Assembly: GCF_023821985.2 (NCBI RefSeq)
Contig: NZ_CP098805.1
Coordinates: forward strand, 992,001 to 1,056,000
DNA: 64,000 bases
Source of the DNA: Dyadobacter chenhuakuii
GTDB lineage: Bacteria > Bacteroidota > Bacteroidia > Cytophagales > Spirosomataceae
Direction of reading: 5' to 3'
The notes beneath the pieces were generated by a model. That model was given only the letters and a program-made list of their open reading frames with translations. It made no database searches and was not told where the DNA came from. The position numbers and the translations under genes are program-made. Below are positions 1 to 7,546 of the stretch, in pieces (the first letter of the stretch is position 1; each line of letters begins with the position of its first letter).

Positions 1-1091
1 CCTATGAAGCTTCGCAGTCATTTGACGGATTGGCTTCTTACAAACTGCCTACGCAGCTCAACAACCAGGCTTTGAAACCTGAGATCACAAGCTCCTGGGA
101 AACGGGTCTGAGCGTTCAGGCATTTAAGAACAGGGTAGGGTTGGACGTGACTTATTATGATAACGTGAGCCGCAACCAGATCATTAACATTCCCGTTTCT
201 TCGGCATTTGGATATGATTCCAAGGTGATTAATGCAGGTAAGATCAACAACAAAGGGGTGGAAGTAACATTAACCGGCACGCCGATCCGGCAGAACGGTT
301 TTGAATGGAATTCGAGCCTGAACTGGTCGCGCAACCGCAATAAGGTGATTTCGCTTGCGCCGGGTGTAAACACATTCCAGCTGGCCAACAGCCTGGTAAC
401 ATTGGTTGCGCGGGAAGGGCAGCCTTACGGGCAGATATTGGGGAATGATTTCATTTATGCAGCCGATGGCCAGAAAGTCATTAATGCGGACGGAACTTAC
501 GACCGCGGCCAGCAACTGACGCCGCTAGGAAGTGTTTTACCAAAATATCTTTTCGGTTTCCAGAACAGCTTTACCTATAAGAACTTCAACCTGGGCTTCC
601 TAGTGGATGGCCGAGTAGGTGGAAAATTCTTCTCGCAAACCTATAAGGTGGGTATGTATGCCGGCGTCCTGGACAAAACGGCTGCCAACAATGTGCGTGA
701 AACCGGCGTGGTGCTGGAGGGTGTGAAAGGAACAGTGAAATACAATGCAGACGGCTCCTACGAAGTTACTAACACAACGCAAAACGACACACGCATCACT
801 GCACAAGCCTGGGCGCGTGGCGAATACAGCGGCCCGACGCCCCAGACGATCTTCGATGCAACATTTGTAAAGCTGAGAGAAGTTACATTCGGTTATAGCC
901 TGCCATTGACCAACAAAACAGTGAAATCAATTTATTTCGGTCTGTACGGCCGCAACCTGGCCAACATTTATACCGCCAGCAAATACATTGATCCTGAGTT
1001 CACAAGCAGCGGCGGGAACATTCAGGGACTTGAAGGCGGAAGCATTCCGGTGCCTGCTACTTACGGCTTGAACGTGAATGTGAAGTTTTAA
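1..1091 (+). CDS. SusC/RagA-type TonB-dependent receptor, C-terminal part
   Basis: This is the last ~363 residues of an outer-membrane SusC-like transporter. The reading frame is open from base 3, so the gene starts upstream of the window and no start codon can be assigned. The visible part is the C-terminal beta-barrel: alternating aromatic and polar strands, the SusC phrase WNSSLNWSRNRNKV, a late segment FVKLREVTFGYSLP typical of the last strands, and a terminal strand ending in Phe. SusC proteins import oligosaccharides through the outer membrane with energy from TonB. The susD-like gene starts 23 bp downstream, as in almost all SusC/SusD pairs. The substrate cannot be told from this part. 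The partner is of the SusD-like_2 type, whose pairs often transport peptides or other non-starch nutrients, so I would not assign this pair to the pectin locus. Confidence 0.93.
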   Translation, partial: YEASQSFDGLASYKLPTQLNNQALKPEITSSWETGLSVQAFKNRVGLDVTYYDNVSRNQIINIPVSSAFGYDSKVINAGKINNKGVEVTLTGTPIRQNGFEWNSSLNWSRNRNKVISLAPGVNTFQLANSLVTLVAREGQPYGQILGNDFIYAADGQKVINADGTYDRGQQLTPLGSVLPKYLFGFQNSFTYKNFNLGFLVDGRVGGKFFSQTYKVGMYAGVLDKTAANNVRETGVVLEGVKGTVKYNADGSYEVTNTTQNDTRITAQAWARGEYSGPTPQTIFDATFVKLREVTFGYSLPLTNKTVKSIYFGLYGRNLANIYTASKYIDPEFTSSGGNIQGLEGGSIPVPATYGLNVNVKF

Positions 1092-1114
1092 TTTAAAGTT
1101 TAAAAGAGAAGACC

Positions 1115-2668
1115 ATGCAAAAGTCCATATATCAAAAAAGCCTTCTTCCTCTTGCCATCGGCGCGCTTGCATTTCTTGCTTCTTGCAGCGACAGCCATTT
1201 TGAGGAAATAAATAAAGATCCCAACCGTCCCGGGAATACGACGACGACCACGATCCTGCTATCGGCTGAGAAACAGCTTATTGACAACATTCGGAACGAA
1301 AACAGCTCCCTGCGCGGGACGCAGCTGTTCGCTCAGTATTACAGTCAGAACATTTACAGCGACCAGTCGCGTTACGATATTCCGCGTTCTTATTCAGACA
1401 CTTATTGGAGCAATGCTTACAAGGCGCTTAACAATCTGAACGAGATCATCATCCTGAACTCCGATCCTGCTAAGAAGGATGTTGCCGCTGCCGGTGTGGC
1501 AGGTACAAATGCAAACCAGATCGCTATTGCGCGGATTTTGAAAGCCTATGCCTTTCAAGGTTTGACGGATGTTTTCGGGAATGTTCCTTACCAATCGTAC
1601 GGTAATCCGGATCCCGAGTTTCAGGCTTTGCAGCAGACGCCCGAGAACCTGAGCCCTGCCTATGCAAGCCAGCAAAAGATTTATCAGGACATTTTGAATG
1701 AGTTGAAGGCAGCCGGTGACACTTTGATCAAATACAAAGCAGCCAACACATTCGGCAACTATGATGTGATTTACAAAGGCAAAAATGAGTTGTGGGCAAA
1801 GTTTGCGAATTCGCTCCGCCTGCGCATTGCCACCCGGATCAGGACCAAGCTTCCGGCAGAATCGAATGCACACTTTGAGGATGCCCTGGCAAAAGGTGTT
1901 TTTACATCTAATGCAGACAATGCGGTTTTCAAATATCAGGCACTGGCCCCCAACGAGGCGCCGCTTTTCCGTGCAACTGTAACGGCGAACAGAAAGGACT
2001 TTGCTGTTTCGCACGTGCTCATTAATGTGCTGAAAGGTGAACTTGGAACTGTAAAAGTGCAGGATCCGAGATTGCCTGTTTACGCTACAAAGAATGCAGC
2101 GGGCGAGTACGTAGGCCAGCCTTACGGATTGCCGGTTGCAGCAGCCGGCTTACTCACAGCCACAGACGTTAGTCTTCCGGGAGCGGCAGTTAATGCAGCC
2201 AATTATGGTGAGGTTTTGCAGGAATATGCAGAAGTTTCTTTCCTGATTTCAGAGTATAAAAACTGGGATCAGCAGGCGTACATCAACGGCGTTACTGCCT
2301 CTCTGCAAAAATGGGGAGTTGCTCCGGCGGACATTACAACGTACGTCGCAGCCCTTCCGAAAGCCGACAAGGCCAACGTGCTGAACCAAAAATACCTGTC
2401 ACTTTACACCCAGGGCGATGAAGCGTGGAGCGAGATCCGCCGCACGGGCTATCCCACATTCCTGGTAAAATCCGGCGATGTGGTGTGGCGCAGGACTGCG
2501 AATGGCCAGACGACGGATTATAAGTTTCAGCCGCTGTTCGGTGAAGGAGTTCCATTGCGCTTATATTATCCGCCAAAAGAACAAAGTGTGAACCTCGCCA
2601 ACTACCAGAATGCGGTGAAAGCACAGGGAAACGACGACATTACCACCTTACTTTGGTGGAATAAATAA
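1115..2668 (+). CDS. SusD/RagB-family nutrient-binding lipoprotein (SusD-like_2 type)
   Basis: This 517-residue surface lipoprotein partners the SusC-like porin just upstream and would form its substrate-binding lid. The N-terminus is a lipoprotein signal with the lipobox LASC, placing the lipidated cysteine near residue 24, followed by acidic and serine residues. The early motif EEINKDPNRPG and the late segment SLYTQGDEAWSEIRRTGYP are hallmarks of the SusD-like_2 subgroup; the NERRIELAFE box of classical SusD is absent. The ATG at 1115 gives a clean signal peptide, and the gene is 23 bp from the susC stop, so the two are almost certainly co-transcribed. A hairpin followed by a T-run lies just after the stop and probably ends the operon. 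The ligand is unknown. Confidence 0.93.
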   Translation: MQKSIYQKSLLPLAIGALAFLASCSDSHFEEINKDPNRPGNTTTTTILLSAEKQLIDNIRNENSSLRGTQLFAQYYSQNIYSDQSRYDIPRSYSDTYWSNAYKALNNLNEIIILNSDPAKKDVAAAGVAGTNANQIAIARILKAYAFQGLTDVFGNVPYQSYGNPDPEFQALQQTPENLSPAYASQQKIYQDILNELKAAGDTLIKYKAANTFGNYDVIYKGKNELWAKFANSLRLRIATRIRTKLPAESNAHFEDALAKGVFTSNADNAVFKYQALAPNEAPLFRATVTANRKDFAVSHVLINVLKGELGTVKVQDPRLPVYATKNAAGEYVGQPYGLPVAAAGLLTATDVSLPGAAVNAANYGEVLQEYAEVSFLISEYKNWDQQAYINGVTASLQKWGVAPADITTYVAALPKADKANVLNQKYLSLYTQGDEAWSEIRRTGYPTFLVKSGDVVWRRTANGQTTDYKFQPLFGEGVPLRLYYPPKEQSVNLANYQNAVKAQGNDDITTLLWWNK

Positions 2669-2687
2669 CCAAGAATAGGATTAAAAA

Positions 2688-2729
2688 GACGTAATGGTAG
2701 CTTTCCAAGCCCGCTATTGCGTTTTTTTT
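2688..2729 (+). terminator. Intrinsic terminator after the first susCD pair
   Basis: An imperfect inverted repeat, ACGTAATGGTAGC at 2689-2701 against GCTATTGCGT at 2713-2722, is followed by eight T residues. It lies 20 bp after the susD stop. The stem has a small bulge, so strength is uncertain. Confidence 0.5.
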
Positions 2730-2773
2730 AACTTTTTTACTAACCTACTAACTCTATATAGTTTATGTTTTTA

Positions 2774-2781
2774 TATATTTG
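2774..2781 (+). promoter_or_regulatory. Candidate Bacteroidota -7 promoter box
   Basis: TATATTTG matches the Bacteroidota -7 consensus TAnnTTTG. It lies about 160 bp before the lone TonB-dependent receptor at 2939. No clear TTTG -33 box is visible at the usual distance, so this is only a candidate. The 2669-2938 gap shows nothing else I can name. Confidence 0.35.
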
Positions 2782-2938
2782 TGGCCAAACTAATCAAACT
2801 CCTTTATGCATTCAGTTATCCTAAGTAAGGGCTCTTATTGTTGGCGGTACATTATTGCTTTACAACCAGGAGGTTGCTTTTCAACTTTCTGACTCCAATT
2901 AAATCCAGACAACCATTATACCGCTAATTGCAGTAAGC

Positions 2939-5500
2939 ATGAAAAATCGTTTTAAGTCAGCCATTCTGACAATTGCCTTTCTTTTTCCCCTCTATTTATT
3001 CGCGCAGGATGCCACCGTTAATGCCACGGTAACCGGGAAAGTACTGGATGTCGGCACAGACGAGCCCTTGATCGGCGCGACAGTTACCATTAAAGGGACA
3101 ACCAACGGAAGTGTTACGGATTCCAACGGTGAATTCAGTCTCGTTACCGGCCAGATCCTGCCATTTACATTAATCGTAACCTATGTGGGTTATGTAAAAA
3201 AAGAAGTCCTGATCAATGAAAGTAAAGTCGAGATAAAACTCGCCGTGAATAATACGCAGCTGGATGATGTGGTGATTTCCTCCCGTCGTCGTCAGGAATC
3301 TGCCCAGGAAGTGCCCATCCCTATTTCGGTGATTGGCGGAACGAGGGCTGAGGATGCGGGTGCATTTAATGTGAACCGCTTGAAAGAACTGGTGCCTACC
3401 GTGCAGCTTTACGCTTCCAACGCAAGAAACACAACCTTGAACATCCGTGGATTGGGTTCTACTTACGGACTTACCAATGACGGGATTGACCCGGGTGTAG
3501 GTTTTTATGTAGATGGCGTTTACTATGCCCGTCCGGCGGCAACCGCATTGGATTTTATAGACATTGAACGCGTTGAAGTTTTGCGCGGACCACAAGGAAC
3601 GCTTTTTGGTAAAAACACAACGGCGGGTGCATTTAACATTACAACGCGCGCCGCAAGTTTTACAACCGGTGCCAACCTCGAACTAAGCTATGGTAACCTG
3701 GGATATATCCAGGCAAAAGCTTCGGTAACGGGCCCATTGAGCAAAAAGCTTGCCGCACGGGTGTCTTTTACAGGAACGCAGCGTAACGGCACATTTTTCA
3801 ATGAGCATACGCAACTGCCAATCAATGATATCAACAACATTGGTGTAAGAGGGCAGCTGCTATACACGCCTTCGGAAAAGGTCAACATTACGGTCATCGG
3901 AGATGTTTCAGATCAGAAACCTACGGGATATGGCTGGCCGGTGGCCGGGGTTGTAACAACCAAAAGGGCTGGTTACAGACAATTTAACAGCATTATTGCT
4001 GATCTGGGCTACACACTTCCTTACAAAAGTGCTTTCGAGCGCAGATTGGACTTGGACACTCCGTCCAAAGCAGATAACCGCTTAGGTGGTGTTTCCGTGA
4101 ATGCAGATATCAAAATCGGGAACGGAACATTGACCTCTACTTCTGCGTGGCGTTACTGGAAATGGACGCCTTTGAATGACCGCGACTATATCGGACTTCC
4201 TGTATTTACGATTTCTTCGGGTAACTCCGCACATGATCAATGGTCACAGGAACTGCGTTATTCAGGGAAAATTTCTCCGAAGCTTAGCGGGGTGATCGGC
4301 GTATTCGGCCTTTGGCAAGACTTGACTTCTGACCCCGTTCAAACAGAAGAAGCGGGTTCTGCACAATGGAGGTTCGCGCAAAGCTCTACCAGCCCGTTAT
4401 GGCAAACACCAGGATTGTTCGACAACTTCGGGATCAGAACAACAAACCGCATCAAAAGCACAAGTTTAGCCGTTTTTGCACAAGCTGACTGGGCTGTGGC
4501 CGACAAGTTCCACATTCTGCCAGGAGTTCGTTACAATTATGATAAGAAAGTGGTGGATTACAGCAGGGTGGCTTACGGCGGCTTGCAGACAACCGATACG
4601 GAATTGTTGAAACTGAAAAACGGCGTTTACAGCAACCAGGCTTTCAATACGGATTATGCTGAGGGCAATTTCTCGGGGCAGTTATCAGTCCAATACAGGG
4701 CCAGCACACGTTTCAATGCATATGCCACCTATTCGGTTGGATTTAAGCCAATTGGTGTGAATGTGGGTGGGTTACCAACAGCAAACGGGGCCGTTTTGCT
4801 TGATCTGGCGAAAGTAAAACCGGAATTTGTTGAGCACAAAGAATTTGGTATCAAAACAAGACCAACAGGCAACTCGGTTTTGAACCTGACATTCTTCCGC
4901 TCCGACATCGATGATTTTCAGACACAGGTGCAAACGCCTGAGCCTGGCGTAAACCGCGGTTACCTGGCCAATGCTGAGAACGTGCGTGTACAAGGTGCGG
5001 AATTGGATGGTAACATTCGTTTTGGCGCATTGACGTTGAATGCTGCGGTAGCTTATACAGATGGCAAATATGTGAAATTCACCAATGCTCCGGTTCCTTT
5101 GGAAGAAGTAGGCGGGCCGCAGGCTTTCAAAGATGTTTCGGGCGGACGTCTGCCGGGAATTTCTAAATGGTCTGGCTCTGTGGGTGGTGAAGTGATTGCG
5201 AAGGGAAAGTTGATTGGCTTAAAAGGTAACTTCTTCCTGAGCGTGGATGAATATTATCGCTCAGAGTTCTCTTCAAGCCCGTCCCCATCTCAATATCTGA
5301 ACATTGATGGCTACGGTCTGACAAACGCAAGAGCGGGTTTCAGAGCTTCCAACGGCATCACATTCTTCCTTTGGGGACGCAATTTGTTTAACAAAAATTA
5401 CTACGAACAATTGCTTGCTGCGCCGGGAAGTTACGGACAGTACGCCGGGATCGTTGGTGATCAGAGAACTTATGGAGTTACTTTAAGATATTCTCTTTGA
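2939..5500 (+). CDS. TonB-dependent receptor without a SusD partner
   Basis: This is an 853-residue outer-membrane active transporter. After a signal peptide ending near FAQ (about residue 23) comes a CarboxypepD-regulatory-like domain (about 30-115; GKVLDVGTDEPLIGATV). The plug domain follows (about 120-240), with the motif IDIERVEVLRGPQGTLFGKN. That form is typical of receptors for iron chelates, cobalamin or small sugars rather than of SusC proteins, which carry IESIEVLKDASSAAIYG instead. The C-terminal barrel ends in TYGVTLRYSL. No susD gene follows; the gene stands alone between a promoter-like gap and a strong terminator at 5528. It probably imports a small ligand rather than a glycan, but the ligand cannot be read from sequence. 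The family assignment is secure. Confidence 0.93.
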   Translation: MKNRFKSAILTIAFLFPLYLFAQDATVNATVTGKVLDVGTDEPLIGATVTIKGTTNGSVTDSNGEFSLVTGQILPFTLIVTYVGYVKKEVLINESKVEIKLAVNNTQLDDVVISSRRRQESAQEVPIPISVIGGTRAEDAGAFNVNRLKELVPTVQLYASNARNTTLNIRGLGSTYGLTNDGIDPGVGFYVDGVYYARPAATALDFIDIERVEVLRGPQGTLFGKNTTAGAFNITTRAASFTTGANLELSYGNLGYIQAKASVTGPLSKKLAARVSFTGTQRNGTFFNEHTQLPINDINNIGVRGQLLYTPSEKVNITVIGDVSDQKPTGYGWPVAGVVTTKRAGYRQFNSIIADLGYTLPYKSAFERRLDLDTPSKADNRLGGVSVNADIKIGNGTLTSTSAWRYWKWTPLNDRDYIGLPVFTISSGNSAHDQWSQELRYSGKISPKLSGVIGVFGLWQDLTSDPVQTEEAGSAQWRFAQSSTSPLWQTPGLFDNFGIRTTNRIKSTSLAVFAQADWAVADKFHILPGVRYNYDKKVVDYSRVAYGGLQTTDTELLKLKNGVYSNQAFNTDYAEGNFSGQLSVQYRASTRFNAYATYSVGFKPIGVNVGGLPTANGAVLLDLAKVKPEFVEHKEFGIKTRPTGNSVLNLTFFRSDIDDFQTQVQTPEPGVNRGYLANAENVRVQGAELDGNIRFGALTLNAAVAYTDGKYVKFTNAPVPLEEVGGPQAFKDVSGGRLPGISKWSGSVGGEVIAKGKLIGLKGNFFLSVDEYYRSEFSSSPSPSQYLNIDGYGLTNARAGFRASNGITFFLWGRNLFNKNYYEQLLAAPGSYGQYAGIVGDQRTYGVTLRYSL

Positions 5501-5527
5501 TAGAAGAGAAAAGTGTAAAGGTTCAAG

Positions 5528-5566
5528 AAAACGAGAAGCTGCGTAATGTGGCTTCTCGTTTTCTTT
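5528..5566 (+). terminator. Strong intrinsic terminator after the lone TonB receptor
   Basis: A perfect 12-bp inverted repeat (AAAACGAGAAGC at 5528-5539, GCTTCTCGTTTT at 5551-5562) ends in a T-rich tail, 28 bp after the receptor stop codon. Confidence 0.85.
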
Positions 5567-5880
5567 GTATTAAAATGTAAAAACCAACGGCCATTTTGGA
5601 AGAGAGCAGCGGGGCTTGGACGTGCCGTCAACCAAAAAGTAAGTACTCGTTGTCTCACAAAGATTACATCTCCTGGTCAATGTCAACTGCAAAAACTTCT
5701 GATCTGAAATCAGTCCGTTGTGGATCAAAGAAGGGGCCCCTGGCCTTATCATTAAAGATCGAGAAGATAATGCCCTTCATTTTTGATTCGAGAACGTTTC
5801 AATAAAAAAAGTATAAGTCACACTTATATCGTTGTATTCTAGCTTGTTTTTAAAGGAATCCGCGGAATATTCACGCTCCA
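5567..5880. other. Gene-poor stretch, no supported coding region
   Basis: Open frames here are short (under 70 codons), lack family features and overlap each other on both strands. The only structure I see is the inverted repeat TATAAGT-CAC-ACTTATA at 5812-5828. This may be an old gene remnant, but I cannot identify one. Confidence 0.5.
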
Positions 5881-5919
5881 AAAAAACAGGCAATTGGCGT
5901 GATCAACTGCCTGTTTTTT
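5881..5919. terminator. Symmetric (bidirectional) terminator hairpin
   Basis: A perfect 12-bp stem, AAAAAACAGGCA at 5881-5892 and TGCCTGTTTTTT at 5908-5919, has an A-run on one side and a T-run on the other, so it could stop transcription from either strand. It lies just beyond the 3' end of the putative minus-strand RNA at 5926-6018 and may back up its terminator. Confidence 0.7.
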
Positions 5920-5925
5920 TGACAC

Positions 5926-6018
5926 AAAAAAAGGGAGCTCTGTACAGAACTCCCTAACTCTACCTGGTTACGTTTCCACGAAGGAAAGAGGCTTGACCAG
6001 GCCTACGTGATACAAACA
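5926..6018 (-). ncRNA. Candidate small structured RNA (two hairpins plus terminator)
   Basis: Read on the minus strand this ~90-base segment has the design of a free-standing small RNA. Its 3' end is a near-perfect hairpin, GGGAG at one end and CTCCC at the other (5933-5954, one G-T pair), directly followed by seven T residues (5932-5926). Upstream is a second stem: CCTGGT (5996-5991) pairs with ACCAGG (5969-5964), with an inner CTTTCC/GGAAAC-type helix and a short loop. TATAAT is present on the minus strand at 6030-6025, about 8-12 bases before a plausible start near 6018. No open frame covers it and no minus-strand gene lies upstream whose leader or tail this could be. I cannot assign an RNA family; a 6S-type or other housekeeping Bacteroidota RNA is possible. 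End points are estimated. Confidence 0.5.
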
Positions 6019-6138
6019 AAACACATTATACTGGAAATTCTAAAAAAGGATGAAAAACTATATCTCAAAATATCAATCTATAACCACAACCTGGACTGAC
6101 TTTTTTAACCAAAAGCAGATAGCAACAATTGTAAAAAT

Positions 6139-6564
6139 ATGGAATCAGACCTTGATAAATTCATAACCGCCCAGGAGCATGACTATGATGGGGCTTTGGC
6201 GGAGATACGGCGGGGGCGGAAGCAGGGGCATTGGATATGGTATGTTTTTCCGCAGATTAAGGGGTTGGGTATGAGCAGCACTTCGGTGCATTATGCGATT
6301 CAGGATATCGGGCAGGCGAACCGTTACTTGCAAAATCCGGTTTTGGGGAACAGACTGATTGAGATCTCAAATGCGATCCTGGCTATCGAAGGCAAGTCAG
6401 CCAACCAGATCGTTGGAAGCCCGGACGATATGAAGTTACGGTCCAGTATGACCTTATTCAGTATGACCGATGACGCAGATCCTGTTTTCCAGGCTGTCCT
6501 CGATAAATATTTTGATGGTAAGCCGGATCAGAGAACCATCGAAATCCTCAATAAACAGCATTGA
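6139..6564 (+). CDS. DUF1810 family protein
   Basis: This is a 141-residue cytoplasmic protein of the DUF1810 family. The family core is visible: an N-terminal FITAQEHDYDGALAEIRRG, then GHWIWYVFPQIKGLGMSSTS, then an HYAIQDIGQANRYLQNPVLG helix and the C-terminal KLRSSMTLFS segment. Length matches the family (about 140-150). There is no signal peptide or membrane segment. The molecular function is not established. The stop at 6562-6564 is immediately followed by the ATG of the deacetylase-like gene, which indicates co-transcription and perhaps translational coupling. Confidence 0.88.
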   Translation: MESDLDKFITAQEHDYDGALAEIRRGRKQGHWIWYVFPQIKGLGMSSTSVHYAIQDIGQANRYLQNPVLGNRLIEISNAILAIEGKSANQIVGSPDDMKLRSSMTLFSMTDDADPVFQAVLDKYFDGKPDQRTIEILNKQH

Positions 6565-7464
6565 ATGTTCCCCATTGCGTTTGACCCTATATATAAGTAC
6601 CCGGTGCCGGACGGGCATCGTTTTCCGATGGATAAATATGAGCTGCTCCCTATGCAGCTACTGCGCGAAGGCATTGCGGTGGAATCGGATTTTTTCAGTC
6701 CGGAACCTGTTGATATGCAGGCAGTATATGCAGTCCATGATCGCGCTTACGCGGACCGCATCGTTCAGGGAGCGCTTAGCAAGCAGGAAATGCGGCGTAT
6801 CGGTTTTGCGCAGTCGCCTGTGCTGGCGGAACGGGAGTTGCGGATAACCAACGGGACAGTGCAAGGCGCGCTGAAAGCATTGGAAACAGGAATCGCATTC
6901 AACATTGCAGGCGGCACCCACCATGCCGGACGCGATTTCGGGGAAGGATTTTGCATGATCAACGACCACGCCGTTGCAGCCCAGTATTTAATTGATCATA
7001 AGTTGTGCAGGCAAGTCCTAATTGTTGATCTGGATGTGCACCAGGGCAATGGAACAGCGCAGATTTTCACAAATCAGCCGCTGGTTTTTACATTTTCCAT
7101 GCATGGGAAAAATAACTATCCTTTCAGAAAAGAAAAGAGCGATCTGGATGTGCCGCTGGATGATAAAACCGGTGATGATATTTATTTAAAGATATTGGAA
7201 AACACACTCCCTGAACTCTTAGAGCAGGTAAAGCCCGACTTTATTTTCTACCAGGCAGGTGTTGACATTCTGCAAACCGATAAGATCGGGCGGATGTCGT
7301 GCACGGAGCGGGGGTGCCAGTTAAGGGACGAAATGGTAATGCAGCTGGCCCACAAGCACAGCATTCCCATGCAATGCAGCATGGGCGGCGGTTATTCTCC
7401 GCAACTCAGGACCATTTTGAATGCGCACGCAAATACATATCGGGTCGCCAGACAAATATTTTAG
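6565..7464 (+). CDS. Histone deacetylase-superfamily (AcuC-like) metallohydrolase
   Basis: This 299-residue cytoplasmic enzyme belongs to the zinc-dependent arginase/deacetylase superfamily, which removes acetyl groups from lysines or small amines. Visible motifs in order are GGTHHAGRDFGEGFCMIND with the tandem catalytic histidines, LIVDLDVHQGNGTAQIF with the Asp and His zinc ligands, YQAGVDIL with the second zinc Asp, and SMGGGYS carrying the transition-state Tyr. All key residues are therefore kept. Length is near 300, as in bacterial AcuC-like members. The start codon directly abuts the stop of the DUF1810 gene. The true substrate is unknown; polyamines, acetoin-pathway proteins and other acetyl-lysine proteins are all possible in this superfamily. 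Confidence 0.9.
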   Translation: MFPIAFDPIYKYPVPDGHRFPMDKYELLPMQLLREGIAVESDFFSPEPVDMQAVYAVHDRAYADRIVQGALSKQEMRRIGFAQSPVLAERELRITNGTVQGALKALETGIAFNIAGGTHHAGRDFGEGFCMINDHAVAAQYLIDHKLCRQVLIVDLDVHQGNGTAQIFTNQPLVFTFSMHGKNNYPFRKEKSDLDVPLDDKTGDDIYLKILENTLPELLEQVKPDFIFYQAGVDILQTDKIGRMSCTERGCQLRDEMVMQLAHKHSIPMQCSMGGGYSPQLRTILNAHANTYRVARQIF

Positions 7465-7546
7465 GTTAGCATCATTAACGGGCACAATTTTTAAACAGCT
7501 CGCGATCCGGACTGGAACAAAAATATTTGAACATAAAATGCACTCA

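Noticed and set aside
1394-2014. A 206-codon minus-strand frame
   Set aside because: It lies entirely inside the SusD-like gene on the other strand, which has strong family motifs; the shadow has none.
5596-5805. A 69-codon plus-strand frame between the TonB receptor and the small RNA
   Set aside because: No homology I can recognise, no leader, and overlapping frames of similar length on the other strand; kept only as a gene-poor stretch.
5812-5828. TATAAGT-CAC-ACTTATA inverted repeat as an operator
   Set aside because: It is AT-rich, isolated, and not next to a gene start; chance cannot be excluded.
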